The notes under the pieces: generated by a model
The model's input: the letters and a program-made list of their open reading frames with translations, nothing else
The model's database searches: none
What the model was told of the DNA's origin: nothing
Shown: one piece after another, positions 10,940 through 21,346 of the stretch
Numbering within the stretch: position 1 is the stretch's first letter
Layout of the letters: every line of letters begins with the position of its first letter
NCBI RefSeq assembly: GCF_000003605.2
Contig: NW_003149271.1
Coordinates: 589,284 to 615,723, forward strand
DNA: 26,440 nt
Source of the DNA: Saccoglossus kowalevskii
Taxonomy: Eukaryota; Hemichordata; Enteropneusta; Harrimaniidae
Reading direction: 5' to 3'
Position numbers and translations under genes: made by a program

Positions 10940-11151
10940 TACTGTAGAATACTTTATTTTCACTTGGAATTTATTTTCGCTATTTTCGCTGAAGGGATGA
11001 TTCCGTGAAAATAAAATCCAGCGAATATACTATTTTTCCTATATTTTACATTAAACTCATCAAAGATCAGTGAAAATAAATTCCATACAAAATGCCCAAA
11101 AAGCCTTTTCAGCGAAAATTAATTCCAGCGAAAATAAAGTATTCCACAGTA
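10940..11151 (+). mobile_element. MITE family A, copy 2 (212 bp, full length)
   Basis: The element begins TACTGTAGAATAC and ends GTATTCCACAGTA, an inverted-repeat pair with TA at both outer edges. The first ~60 bp and last ~60 bp fold back on each other through GCGAAAATA and TATTTTCGC words. It aligns along its whole length with the reverse complement of 23969-24180, and both are 212 bp. TA flanks plus CTGT...ACAG ends suggest mobilisation by a Tc1/mariner-type transposase, which is inference. No transposase is present in the window. Confidence 0.9.
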
Positions 11152-11779
11152 GTATTTTTAATGTCATTTTTTTATCATTATGGTCCATGGAGACTTTCAT
11201 TCCAAAATTTGCTGTCTTTGACTAATTGAGGTACTTTACTGGTAAAGGTAATAATATATAGATACTTAAAAAAGGGAGACTATTTTAAGAATCTAGTTAT
11301 TATTAAAAATCTGTTATAAATAATCTAAGAAAACAAGAACCGACCTAAGAATTCAGGAATTAAAAAATGTTTTTGATCCCCTGCGATGTTTCTATCTAAT
11401 TTGGTTTAGAGAAATTATAGAAAATTTGATCTGAAATTACGCTATATAAACCTGTACAGGATTAAGCACAAAATGAAATAAAACAAAAGTGCTTTCAAAA
11501 TGAATGATTGCAGTAAGGTAGGGCAGAACCATTATTTCAAAGGGGTGGTTGGACTAGAATCACAAAAACATTGACAACCAAAGGCGTGAATTATCTGTCT
11601 AGAGATTCAGTGAGTCACCCCCTCTAAATGTATCGCTAGTAGTTTTATATAAATCAATTTTTCATAATATTCCATGCAAATCACACAACTTTAACACTCC
11701 CCTATCTCGTCCCCCAACATCATAACAAAAAAAAAATGAGTGATGTAAATTGTAACATATGTATCTGCTCATCAATCAA
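11152..11779. other. Non-coding, single-copy
   Basis: No repeats, genes or strong motifs are seen between the MITE and the 42-bp array. Confidence 0.55.
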
Positions 11780-12157
11780 ACAATAGCTTTATCTATTGTT
11801 ATACAAACCATTATCAGGAAAACAATAGCTTTATCTATTGTTATACAAACCATCATCAGGAAAACAATAGCTTCATCTATTGATATACAAACCATCATCA
11901 GGAAAACAATAGCTTCATCTATTGATATACAAACCATTATCAGGAAAACAATAGCTTTATCTATTGTTATACAAACCATTATCAGGAAAACAATAGCTTT
12001 ATCTATTGTTATACAAACCATCATCAGGAAAACAATAGCTTTATCTATTGTTATACAAACCATCATCAGGAAAACAATAGCTTCATCTATTGATATACAA
12101 ACCATTATCAGGAAAACAATAGCTTCATCTATTGTTATACAAACCATCATCAGGAAA
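11780..12157 (+). repeat. Minisatellite, 9 units of exactly 42 bp
   Basis: Nine head-to-tail 42-bp units start with ACAATAGCTT. They vary at only three places: CTTTAT/CTTCAT, TTGTTAT/TTGATAT and CCATTATC/CCATCATC. Each unit contains a small hairpin, CAATAG-CTTTAT-CTATTG. Units 1, 2 and 4 are identical to units 5, 6 and 8, which indicates a 4-unit (168-bp) higher-order duplication. Because 42 is divisible by 3 and the unit lacks stops in one frame per strand, open frames run through both strands. I treat these as artefacts. Confidence 0.95.
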
Positions 12158-12938
12158 ACAATGCACCATAGACAAGTGACTACCAGACTGCACTGAGAAA
12201 CAGTTGCTTTGTTTTATTAACTTTGAAAGCAGGTTTGTAAATCAAACTACAGGGGTTTGGTTTTTATGTCTACAATATCCTATTACTAGTGACGTTATAC
12301 TACTATTATAGCAGCTTTTTTTGCATGTAATACACAGGTGATTTTTATCAGTTTGCCATAATGGGTTTTGTCTGTGGGGTCTCATGGCTTAATATACGCT
12401 ATATTTTACTCACTAAAATCAGATCAAAATAAGGTATATAGTTACTTATCTACCGGTATGATATTTTATGTTAAATTATTGCCACACAGGGTTTATGTAA
12501 AAGTCACCCCTCAGTTTTACCCCACTCCCCATCCCTACAACCCCCACAGTCTGTTTATTGATACAACACTCCACACTGTGTAATACATAGTAGATTGTTA
12601 TCACTGTCTAAATGGTTCCTGTGATATTTCAATAAAAGCGTGAGATAACATATTTTTAATCATACAAGAGATTGTGTTTATCAGTAGAAAATATCAAATC
12701 TAACTGATGCAAGTTGGATAAGAATTCAGATTTAAGAAGTCAATAATCCATTTCAGTTTTTTCAATTTTCTGCAGAATGTCAATTATTTTCGTTCTCATT
12801 TTTTTTTCAGACCTCTTGTAGTACGTAGTGTGTCTTTGTTTTAGAGTTTTAGTCGGTATGCATTCAGAGCTGGATCTTGGACACCCCTGGACTTATTTCT
12901 TTTCAAACCGCCCACATATGCAATCAAAATTTTTACAT
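12158..12938. other. Non-coding, single-copy
   Basis: Directly after the array the sequence loses periodicity. No gene or recognisable repeat is seen. Short frames at 12368-12583 and 12828-13043 have no domain. Confidence 0.55.
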
Positions 12939-13535
12939 GTCCGGAACCAGATTTCAGGCATGTGTTGGCGAGTTTGCTTACAAGGTGGAAGGATTAACCA
13001 TTATGGGTATTTGATGCACATCACTTTGATTGTAAATATTTGATTCGAGATGGCTGCCTGGCGGCCACTTTGTTTTTTATAAACTCTATTTCAGACATAC
13101 ATCTCGTTCATGCTTTGAGCAATCTCAGATATTTTTTATCCAATTTTCTTCAAATTTGGTGGAAGGATTTACCAGTATGGGTAGATGATGAATGTGACTT
13201 TGATTTGTAAATTCAACTCAAGATGGCTGACTGCTGGCCATTTTTCGTTTGACACATTGTATTCTCATACATGTTTTGAGCAATTCAATTCAAACTTTAT
13301 GACTATAGATTTTCCATCATTGCACACATATACACACATGCAATAATGTTGTCATCTACTTGAAGACGGCCAACTGCTGACTGTTTTAGTTGTAAAAGAA
13401 TACTAAAATCCAGAACCAGATCTTAGGCATGTGTTGTTTTATTTTTTTCCAATTTGGTGGAAGGAGTAACCACTTTTGCATACCACTTTTAATTGTAATG
13501 TCTATTCAGATCAGGTCACTCAAGTACATCATATG
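12939..13535 (+). repeat. Decayed repeat units with the AAGATGGCTG motif
   Basis: The words CAAATTTGGTGGAAGGA and relatives recur at about 12981, 13151 and 13449. Each is followed by a variant of 'taaccattatgggta'. CGAGATGGCTGCCTGGCGGCC (about 13047), CAAGATGGCTGACTGCTGG (13219) and GAAGACGGCCAACTGCTGA (about 13363) also recur. CCGGAACCAGATTTCAGGCA (12941) matches CCAGAACCAGATCTTAGGCA (13411). These are about three diverged units, roughly 174 bp apart for the first two, of an old tandem or dispersed repeat of unknown class. Confidence 0.65.
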
Positions 13536-13835
13536 TGTTTTGCATATGCGTAATTCTTGAAGCTATAACATAATAATGTAAAAAATGGGCAAGAACTAGT
13601 CGCTAAATCTTTAAATGTGTATAGATTTGAGATTGAACACAAATAAAGTAATAGGAATCTTAAACTATCGTAATTATTTGTGCTATACTGGTAATATTTG
13701 TTTTCTTACTATAAATGTGTTATATCAATTGTCACATGAGTGATTGTGGTGGATTGCCGGCTTTCGTCAGGGTAATAATGTGTCCAACTGGTCTTTAGGT
13801 TAATATTTCCCATCCACTGAATAATATTGTCAGCC
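13536..13835. other. Non-coding, single-copy
   Basis: Nothing recognisable is seen between the decayed repeats and the CpG-containing patch. Confidence 0.5.
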
Positions 13836-14008
13836 ATTATCGAAGCGATAATTTCAAATTACGCGCATTGGTTGTAAACAGAAAGTAGTTCCAGGAAATA
13901 GACGCGTTTACCAAATGTGGTAAACGAGGCCCGGGCATGATATGGAAAATTATTGCATGGCTCGCGCATCGGGATTCCCATAGCTATACAAGGCCGGGCA
14001 ATATGAGG
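13836..14008. repeat. CpG-rich patch with two perfect hairpins
   Basis: ATTATCG-AAG-CGATAAT (13836-13852) and CGTTTACC-AAATGT-GGTAAACG (13905-13926) are perfect stem-loops. The patch also carries ACGCGC, GACGCG, GCCCGGGC and CTCGCGCATCGGG, so CpG is far denser than in the flanks. CCGGGCATGATATG and CCGGGCAATATG form a diverged direct repeat near 13933 and 13993. This could be a non-autonomous transposon fragment or a small CpG cluster. No gene start follows. Confidence 0.45.
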
Positions 14009-14330
14009 TATATGATAACATGAGATACAGGTTTTCACTCTTCTACATTATACCCAAAACTACTCTTATTACACACTTTATAACAAACAACAAAATTCTA
14101 TGTGCTTATGGTCTTTAACATTAAGTATACAGCAATAAAAATGTTTGTTGCAACATAGTTTTAAGGTCTCCCATCAGGAGAAAATTCTGTTCACATTCAG
14201 TTTGTTTTATTTGTGAATTATTTTGCATAATGAAAAACTTGAGTGTACCAAAAAAACACCTGTGTATATAGTCTCACTTATTCAATTTTTTATTATGTGA
14301 TACTATGTGATTATTCATTGGTTAAGATTT
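14009..14330. other. Non-coding, single-copy
   Basis: This is AT-rich sequence with no recognisable features, leading up to the palindrome. Confidence 0.5.
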
Positions 14331-14951
14331 TCAAAGATGATGAATTGTTCAAGTTGCGGACATCGAGTTACGAACATTGAGTTATGAAAACATCAAGTTA
14401 CAAAAATGACCATGCCCGCTTTTGCAAAACCACACCCAAATTATAACTCGATGTTCAATTAACATTTAACCGAACTTCGAGTTACGGGTAACATAAATTG
14501 CTAATGTCGTTTTTCGTCCACATCTAGTAACTCAAACTTTAATTAACAGTTACCTGAACTTTGAGTCATGAGCAACATAGATTTGTTGTTTTGTTCAATG
14601 TTTTATGTTTCCGAAATGTTCAGTTAACAGTTAATTGAAATTTGAGTTATTTAATTTGTACAACAAACAAAACAACAAATCTATGTTTCTCGTAACTTGA
14701 TGTTGGGTTAACTGTTCATTAGAGTTTGAGTTAATACTAAATGTGGACATTCAACAACAAAAAATATATATATATTGCCCGTAACCCTAAGTTCTGCTAA
14801 CTCTTAATTGAACATTGAGGGCGTTACAATTAGGGCGTAGTTGCTCAAAAGTGGGTGTGGTTTCTAAAATATGGGCGTGGTCATTTGCGTAACTCGATGT
14901 TTTCGTAACTTGATGTCCCTAACTCAAACAATTCAGCATCTCCAAATTTGA
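14331..14951. mobile_element. Long fold-back palindrome (~620 bp) with a nested ~85-bp period
   Basis: The left arm (from 14331) and the right arm (back from 14951) are imperfect reverse complements over almost their whole ~300-bp lengths. Facing pairs include GACATCGAGTTACGAA with TTCGTAACTTGATGTC, GACCATGCCC with GGGCGTGGTC, and AACATAGATTTGTTGTTTTG with CAAAACAACAAATCTATGTT (14574/14687). The centre is close to 14630. Inside are five smaller palindromes of about 40 bp of the form AACTCAAAC...TTAAC...TTTGAGTT at 14443, 14528, 14613, 14692 and 14781, about 85 bp apart. The third sits on the overall centre. No protein is encoded. It is best called a fold-back element. Confidence 0.85.
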
Positions 14952-15536
14952 ACATTTAGATGATTTAAAGAATTTCATGAGTTTCTCAATATTCTGTTTA
15001 TATTTTGCGACATCAAAATTCTGCAATATTTTCCAAATCATGAACTTGGCAAATTGGTGTGCCATTAGAAATGTTAGTGTTACAGAAAAGATTTGAGGAA
15101 AAGACTTTTCAGAGAACTATATATATTTTATAAAAGAAGAAAAAAAATTATGACGAAAATTCATCAATCACCCGGTTGACTCATCTTAGCATTTAATGTC
15201 CGTGATGTTTCTCCGACATGCTCAAAATAATAAAATCTCTTTTGGCATTGTGTCATCTGTCAATTTGCATAGCAGTTAGCATTTGTAATATTACTTTTTT
15301 TGGCTTTGTCTTGAGGCGTTTGTTTCCGTCTTGATGACTCAGATTTCTAATGTTCCCATGGCAGTCATTATTTTCAAACAAACACCATCATGAATCAAAT
15401 TGAAATTTAGAAAGCTTTGTTGAATGTAATGTATATTGTCTCTACTTTTGTGTGGGGCTATTGTATGTGAAGGTTTATAAATTGTAATTTGTTGATTTTA
15501 GGTAGCATACAATTGGCAAGTAATGAACTATCTGAA
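14952..15536. other. Non-coding, single-copy
   Basis: No gene or repeat is recognised between the palindrome and the GGAAT-type field. Confidence 0.5.
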
Positions 15537-16043
15537 TAGGAGGTAATGTGGTAAGATAAGATAGGACAGAGAAGGAATGTATATAAGATCGGATGAAATT
15601 GGACAGGATCCCTTATGAAAATGCAACCAATAGACAGCTCTTGTCCCACTCCTGTCTGGCTCTGGAGCAGCAAGGCTGTGGCTCTGCTTTGACTCTGATT
15701 TTCTTGGCAACAGGAAATGGCAGTTCTTGCAGTCCTGTGATCAGCAGCACAGCAAGAAAAGCCTTCAGGATTCAAAGAAATAGTTGCACTGCTGCTGTCT
15801 TGGGGATTCGAGAGTCAGGGTGGGAATGGCTCACATATTGGGATGGATTACAGTGGAATGGGATAGGATAGAATATGAATAGGTAAAGATGAAATAGAAT
15901 GGAAAGGAATGAAATGGAATGGAATATGATTCAATGGATTGGATGGGATAGGATGGAATTGGATGGGATGGAATGGAACAAGATAGGATCCAATCAAATG
16001 GAACGGAATAGACTATGATAGGATTGATTAGAGTAGAATAGCC
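15537..16043 (+). repeat. Degenerate GGAAT/GGATA satellite field, split by an island
   Basis: From 15537 to about 15607, and again from about 15840 to 16043, the sequence is made of imperfect pentamers (GGAAT, GGATA, GGATG, AGAAT) such as GGAATGGGATAGGATAGAAT. The strand is strongly purine-biased (G and A over C and T). The intervening ~230 bp lack this pattern. Open frames on the other strand are repeats of Ser, Ile, Pro and Tyr and reflect composition only. Confidence 0.8.
15608..15838. other. GC-balanced island inside the satellite field
   Basis: This stretch is richer in C and G and in CAG/CTG-like words than anything nearby. It is free of the GGAAT periodicity around it. Frames of 92 codons (15593-15871, plus) and about 105 codons (15458-15775, minus) cross it, but neither encodes a protein I recognise and both run into satellite or AT-rich sequence. 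It may be an exon, a retroposed fragment or an insertion. I cannot tell which. Confidence 0.35.
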
Positions 16044-17132
16044 ATACATTGCAATATATTTACCCATAATGGACTGTAGTTTATTTCAGTAAATCTTCAT
16101 TTGCAATGAATGGCTAGAGTGATGAATATTCATAAAAACTTATTTCTATATCTGGATTTCAACTCCAGTTGTTCATTAGTAGGACAGTTAAAATCTTTTT
16201 AATTTATAGTCACTCAAACCATACCACTAATAAAATAACTTGTGTGTTTTAACAATGAAATATTGACGATAAAATGAATGAGAGGATGTGCCTGGAAAGA
16301 CAATAGAGATAAAACAAATGAAAACAATGGTCATTATAATAAGATGTACTGAGATAGTCTGTTGATTTATTGGTATAGTAGGTAATATGCATATACTCAG
16401 GTTTAATGGGAACAAAGGAAACGTTACTTGACTTTTAAGTTTACTTAGTTTATGCCATTTACATGATGTATATCTTCAAGTGATTTATTTGTTCAAGATG
16501 TTGATTTTAAAAAGTGTTTTGTTTTTTTTGTGGAGGAAAAAATATCATCACATTTCCATCCAAAAAAATATTTCCATGGAAAACGAAATAGGAATTTTTT
16601 AACGAAACATCTAATAAATTAAAATTTTGATAAAAATTGCTTGATTTTAGAAAAGTGGAAAGTTTAACTTGCCGAAGCTGATTTTCTAGTAAATGATAAA
16701 AAAAAATTTGAGTGAGCAAATCAATCAGGGAGTAGAATTCGCTAATCACATAATTGCATGAGTGACAAATTTGTATTTTGTGAGTCGGGCAGAAGTTTAC
16801 CCTTCTCTTCTTGTTTCAAATGGGACAAATGTGTTGTATGTAACATATTGTGTTAAATGCTTTTTTGTTTACCCAGGATTTCAACATGTGCTTCGGGATG
16901 ACACAGATACTAAAGTGGTAATGACCAGTATGTGACATTTTTAAATACACACAGTAACTTAATTCACATATCCTCAATCATCAAATCACAACATATCTAT
17001 TAGTGAACAGACTTACGATTTAATCTCTGATTTCAGAAAAGTGGAAAATTATAAAAACTGAAAGAATAAAATTTAGACATAACAACAGAACAGACAGGGG
17101 TTACTGGTAAATACAATTTGCTAAAGTATGTG
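16044..17132. other. Non-coding, single-copy
   Basis: This is AT-rich sequence with no genes or repeats that I can identify. The short frames are without domains. Confidence 0.55.
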
Positions 17133-17288
17133 TTTAAAGGGCGGTATTCGTCCCGCTGCGCATGTGCGACATTTATATTGATAAACATTGATTTACCCAC
17201 AATTCAATGCGTTCTCCTTGCACTTGCGCTCTCCTTGCGTTACCCATATATCTCGCGCATACATGGCGCGACGACTACCGCTCTTTAA
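17133..17288. mobile_element. MITE-like inverted-repeat element, copy 2 (better preserved)
   Basis: The left end TTTAAAGGGCGGTATTCGTC and the right end GACGACTACCGCTCTTTAA are inverted repeats. The pairing continues, with gaps, to about 35-40 bp per arm (GCGCATGTGCG faces CGCGCATACATGG). The left half is shared with 1708-1775. It is CpG-rich compared with its flanks. The interior has a short tandem TCTCCTTGC repeat at about 17213-17236. The length is about 155 bp, with no coding potential. Confidence 0.8.
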
Positions 17289-17847
17289 GGATTTACTTTA
17301 TTTGATAATGAGTTAATATTTTCTTTTTGTGTCATTTTGTGATCGACTTGGTGTACCATAGACAACGAGCATGTTTTTAACAGATGTTGCATTTCTTGAA
17401 AGACGTTTTCATTCTTGGATTGTCTTAATACAACTGACATGTAGCACAGCAACTATCCTGCACACATGAAAACAAACATGCTGTAACTATGGAAACAATT
17501 TGAGACAGAAAAAAAAATCTAGCATGTCGAGACATTTTACCTGATGGCCTGACTAACCGGCATTATTCTAGTGGCAAAATAAGTATTATGAAAAAAACCT
17601 GCGGGATATGCAGTGATGCATGAAAATAATTGACCCCTCTGGGAGAAACCACTACACTTAAGGGGGATTATATCAAAGTTATGAGACAAAAAGTGAATGA
17701 ATTATTCAGTTTAAAATTTATTACATGTAGTATTTTCTTCATAATTCCATCAGAAATTATGGTTGTATACCGGTAGGTACAGATGCTGATAACATTCAGA
17801 ATTTATATAAAACACCTGAAATGAAACCAGTAACTGGTTGATTGTAG
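17289..17847. other. Non-coding, single-copy
   Basis: One weak X-box-like site (GTAACTATGGAAAC, 17483-17496, one mismatch) lies here. Nothing else is recognised. Confidence 0.55.
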
Positions 17848-18916
17848 TGCATGTACTGTATTTCCTCTATTAGAAGCACATCTCCAATAGAGGTACATAT
17901 ACTGTATTTCCTCTATTAAAAGCACATCTCCAATAGAACTACATGTACTGTATTTCCTATAATAGAAGCACACCTCCAATAGAAATACATGTACTGTATT
18001 TCCTCTATTAGAAGCACACCTCCAATAGAAGTACATGTACTGTACTCCCTCTATTAGAAGCACACCTCCAATAGAAGTACATGTACTGTATATCCTCTAT
18101 TAGAAACACACCTCCAATAGAAGTATATGTACTGTATTTCCTCTATTAAAAGCACACCTCAATAGAATTACATGTACTGTATTTCTTCTACTAGAAGCAC
18201 ACTTCCAAAAGAAGTATATGTACTGTATTTCCTATATTAGAAGCACACCTCCAATAGAAGTACATGTACTGTATTTCCTCTATTAGAAGCACACCTCCAA
18301 TAGAAATACATGTACTGTATTTCCTCTATTAGAAGCACACCTCCAATAGAAGTACATGTACTGTACTCCCTCTATTAGAAGCACACCTCCATTAGAAGTA
18401 CATGTACTGTATTTCCTCTATTAGAAGCACACCTCAATAGAATTACATGTACTGTATTTTTTCTACTAGAAGCACACCTCCAATAGAAGTATATGTACTG
18501 TATTTCCTTTATTAGAAGCACACCTTCAATAGAAGTATATGTACTGTATTTCCTCTATTAAAAGCACACACCCAATAGAAGTATATGTACTGTATTTACT
18601 CTATTAGAAGCACACCACCAACAGAAGTACATGTACTGTATTTCCTTTATTAGAAGCACACCTCCAATAGAAGTATATGTACTGTATTTCCTCTATTAAA
18701 AGCACACCTCCAATAGAAGTACATGTTCTATATTTCCTCTATTAGAAGCACACCTTCAATAGAGATACATGTACTGTATTTCCTCTATTAGAGGCACATC
18801 TCCAATAGAGGTACATGTACTGTATTTCCTCTACTAGAAGCACACCTCCAATAGAAGTACATGTACTGTATTTTCTCTATTAGAAGCACACCTTCAATAG
18901 AAGTGCATGTACTGTA
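17848..18916 (+). repeat. Minisatellite, 23 units of 46 bp plus a partial unit
   Basis: Twenty-three head-to-tail units start with TACATGTACTGTATTTCC and continue TCTATTAGAAGCACACCTCC, ending AATAGAAG. Only units 7 and 13 lose one base, so the array is otherwise free of indels. Each unit has the palindrome TACATGTA and a hairpin TCTATT...AATAGA. Unit variants recur in order: a GAAA end, then an ACTCCC unit, a one-base-deleted unit and a CTACTAG unit occur at units 3-8 and again at 10-14, which shows a multi-unit duplication. The array stops at TGCATGTACTGTA. No product is expected. Confidence 0.95.
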
Positions 18917-20198
18917 GAAGCGAACATAAAATGAGAAATCTCTGTATATGTTTATAATTATATTATCAATATGAGGAATAAACGCCATGGCAGATCTACT
19001 AGTTGGTCTTGATGACCCCCCTCCCACAATGCATTAGTCATTATAAATTATTGTTGTTTATTTTAAAATATCACATCTCTCTTTATACAGTCTTTGATAC
19101 AATCAGATATCTAATTGTTAATAAAAGTACGCTATTAGTTGAATATTAATCTTTTCAGTTGCCATGGCTATAGATTTAGCAATTCAGCTTCAAATCCAGT
19201 ATAATTTTGGTAATACAATGTAGCATGATTTTTAGAAAAGTATTGAATAATTTCTTGTCAATTTAGCAAAACTATATTCTGCATGTACTACTATTTTATT
19301 TTATCTTAGCTGATTCTGAGATGCGGCATTTGTGAATTAATTACCATATCTAATGGAACATACATCAAGGCAAAATGAGGTTCTTAGCAGATGTTCCTTT
19401 TAAATGTAGAAACCAAAAATTATACTGCCAGAAGGATCACTTTAAATTGCTTGATGTACAAAGACAGAGTTGCCATAAACTGAGAGTAAATTAATACCAA
19501 ACACAACAATCTATATTCATTCATCATACTGTGGTTACTATGACAACCGTTTCCTACAAGTGATGTAAACTGTTTTTATACTCCTTGGCAGCTGATTTCC
19601 ATACATTGAATAATATTTTTTTATGAGCTGGCAAGATGAAAATGATATAATTTCCTGTAAATTTAGTATCATCAAATAAAAACACCTGTTTAGTCATTTT
19701 TTCTTTGATTTATCAATTGTATGATGACAGCATATTTCATTCGTGATTAGAAATAAAATCCTTGAGGTTCAAAAACTTTGATATATAGAAAACAACAAAA
19801 GATGTTCATAAAAGAAGCTATTTGAAATTCAGATTTTTTTTTTTTTTGCTTTAAGAAAATAAAAAAATGAATTGGTTTTATGTAATAATTTATTATCTGA
19901 ATTTTGTTAATAGCAAGAACAATAAAATATTAATGTTTAATAACTTCAATATAAAAAAAATTTGTAAGCAATCCACCTGTCATATAACAAAATGTATTTC
20001 ACATCAAGTTTTGTCTCATAACAAAGTTGAGTTTTTCATAAAATTTACTCATTTTTATTTAGAAAATGAGTATATAAAGTATCATATAATATTTTCATCA
20101 TGAATGTCAAATTAAATAACTTGCCAGGTAACTAGAGTCAAAACTTTGTTTTTGCTTGACGTAAAAATCTGTCATTTTTTCCCACGAACAGCATAGTA
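18917..20198. other. Non-coding, single-copy
   Basis: The stretch contains an X-box-like site at 19534, a half-site at 19158 (GTTGCCATGG) and a 14-T run at 19834-19847. The 78-codon frame at 19867-20103 is made of AT-rich codons and has no domain. Confidence 0.55.
19534..19547 (-). promoter_or_regulatory. X-box-like (RFX-type) site
   Basis: GTTACTATGACAAC fits the RFX X-box pattern at every position. Its reverse complement GTTGTCATAGTAAC differs from the site at 2901 by one base. Confidence 0.35.
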
Positions 20199-20409
20199 TA
20201 CTGTAAAGGGGTTAATTATTCACAGGGTTTTAATTTTGCTTATTTTGCTGACTGGAAAATGCGCTAAATTAAAACCCAGTGAATATGTAAAATTTAGCAT
20301 AGAACACATTATCTAAATGACATATCCGTGAATTTAAAACCCACTGAATATCCCTGAAATGGTAAATCATCGAAATTTAAACCCAGTGAAAATTAGTCAT
20401 TTTACAGTA
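20199..20409. mobile_element. MITE family B (211 bp), sister of family A
   Basis: It begins TACTGTAAAGGGGTTAATTA and ends TCATTTTACAGTA, with TA on both outer edges as in family A. Its interior is different: it is built of TTTAAAACCCAGTGAATA words in both orientations (about 20240-20290, 20330-20350 and 20368-20392). The near-identical length and ends imply the same transposition machinery, while the interior shows a separate subfamily. No coding sequence is present. Confidence 0.8.
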
Positions 20410-20748
20410 GATTGTCACACTGTGATATCATATGTTTACATTTGGCCAATCAGTATGCAAGTGTGTGATAAAAAAGTCAGTCACGGATCAGTACAAGCTT
20501 GCAATCTGTTGTAACAACATTGCCTGTAAATTGTTTCATTTAACAGAAACATACATGTATTTATCAGAACAGCAACAGCGAACACGACGTTGTTATTTTA
20601 TCTTTGGATGTGAATGATCGATACTCACCAACCAGTCACTGCATACATGCATGCACACAAAATGAAAACAAATGCAACATCCTATACAATTTTGATCAAG
20701 TAAAATTCATTAAGACCTGACAGTATAAACAGCATGTTACTACCGATA

Positions 20749-20768
20749 TACTGTATTTTCTCTGTTAG
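20749..20768 (+). repeat. Isolated fragment matching the 46-bp minisatellite unit
   Basis: TACTGTATTTTCTCTGTTAG matches the unit of the array at 17848-18916 at 18 of 20 positions, but stands alone about 1.8 kb away. The match fades after this segment. It may be a dispersed relative of the sequence from which the array grew. Confidence 0.45.
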
Positions 20769-21346
20769 CAGTAATGCATCAAGTTACGTAAATGAAAAGG
20801 TGTAACTATGGTTACGTTTTTATCATTCGGCATACAATAAATTCAGTTTATGTGCACTCCTGATAGAGCAAATATAATACTGCTAATTTGCTTTAAAAAC
20901 AAACCAAAAATATCAACTCAAAAATGCAAAAAATTATATTGAATGTTTGCCGGGAAATATTCTGAAAGTGTCTCCGTGGATATAATGTGTATGTCATAAT
21001 TGAATGCAATGTAAATCAAATCCCAATGGTCGATCATAAGAACAAAATCAAAACAGAATTTGTTGTGGAAACATTAGGACAAAAAGACATCACAGATAAC
21101 AGACAAATGTATGAATAAATAAAGATTGAAACTGAAAAATAAATAATACATTAGAAAGACAGATTAAGAAATTAGACTGTCAATAAGAAAGCATTGATGC
21201 TTACATCAAAACTACAATCTGAATAAAAAAAAACAAATTTTTTCCTGGTATAGATTTTATACAAATTTTTAATAGTCTTCTTTAAACATTAATGCTAACC
21301 CCGTTCTACTTCAATAATCCTTGATGTGATAAGTTTAATCAACCGC

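Noticed and set aside
11759-12196. 145-codon plus and 124-codon minus frames
   Set aside because: Both are readings of the same 42-bp minisatellite (42 is divisible by 3), with no sequence beyond the repeat.
15458-15871. Overlapping frames across the GC-balanced island
   Set aside because: No recognisable protein is seen, and the frames run on into satellite or AT-rich sequence. The island is described as unexplained instead.
15831-16067. 78-codon minus frame rich in Ser, Pro, Ile and Tyr
   Set aside because: It is the complement of the GGAAT/GGATA satellite and has no coding signature.
17803-18063. Minus-strand 86-codon frame, and the related frame at 18788-19027
   Set aside because: They are readings of the 46-bp minisatellite. 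Because 46 is not divisible by 3, the frame cycles and soon meets stops.
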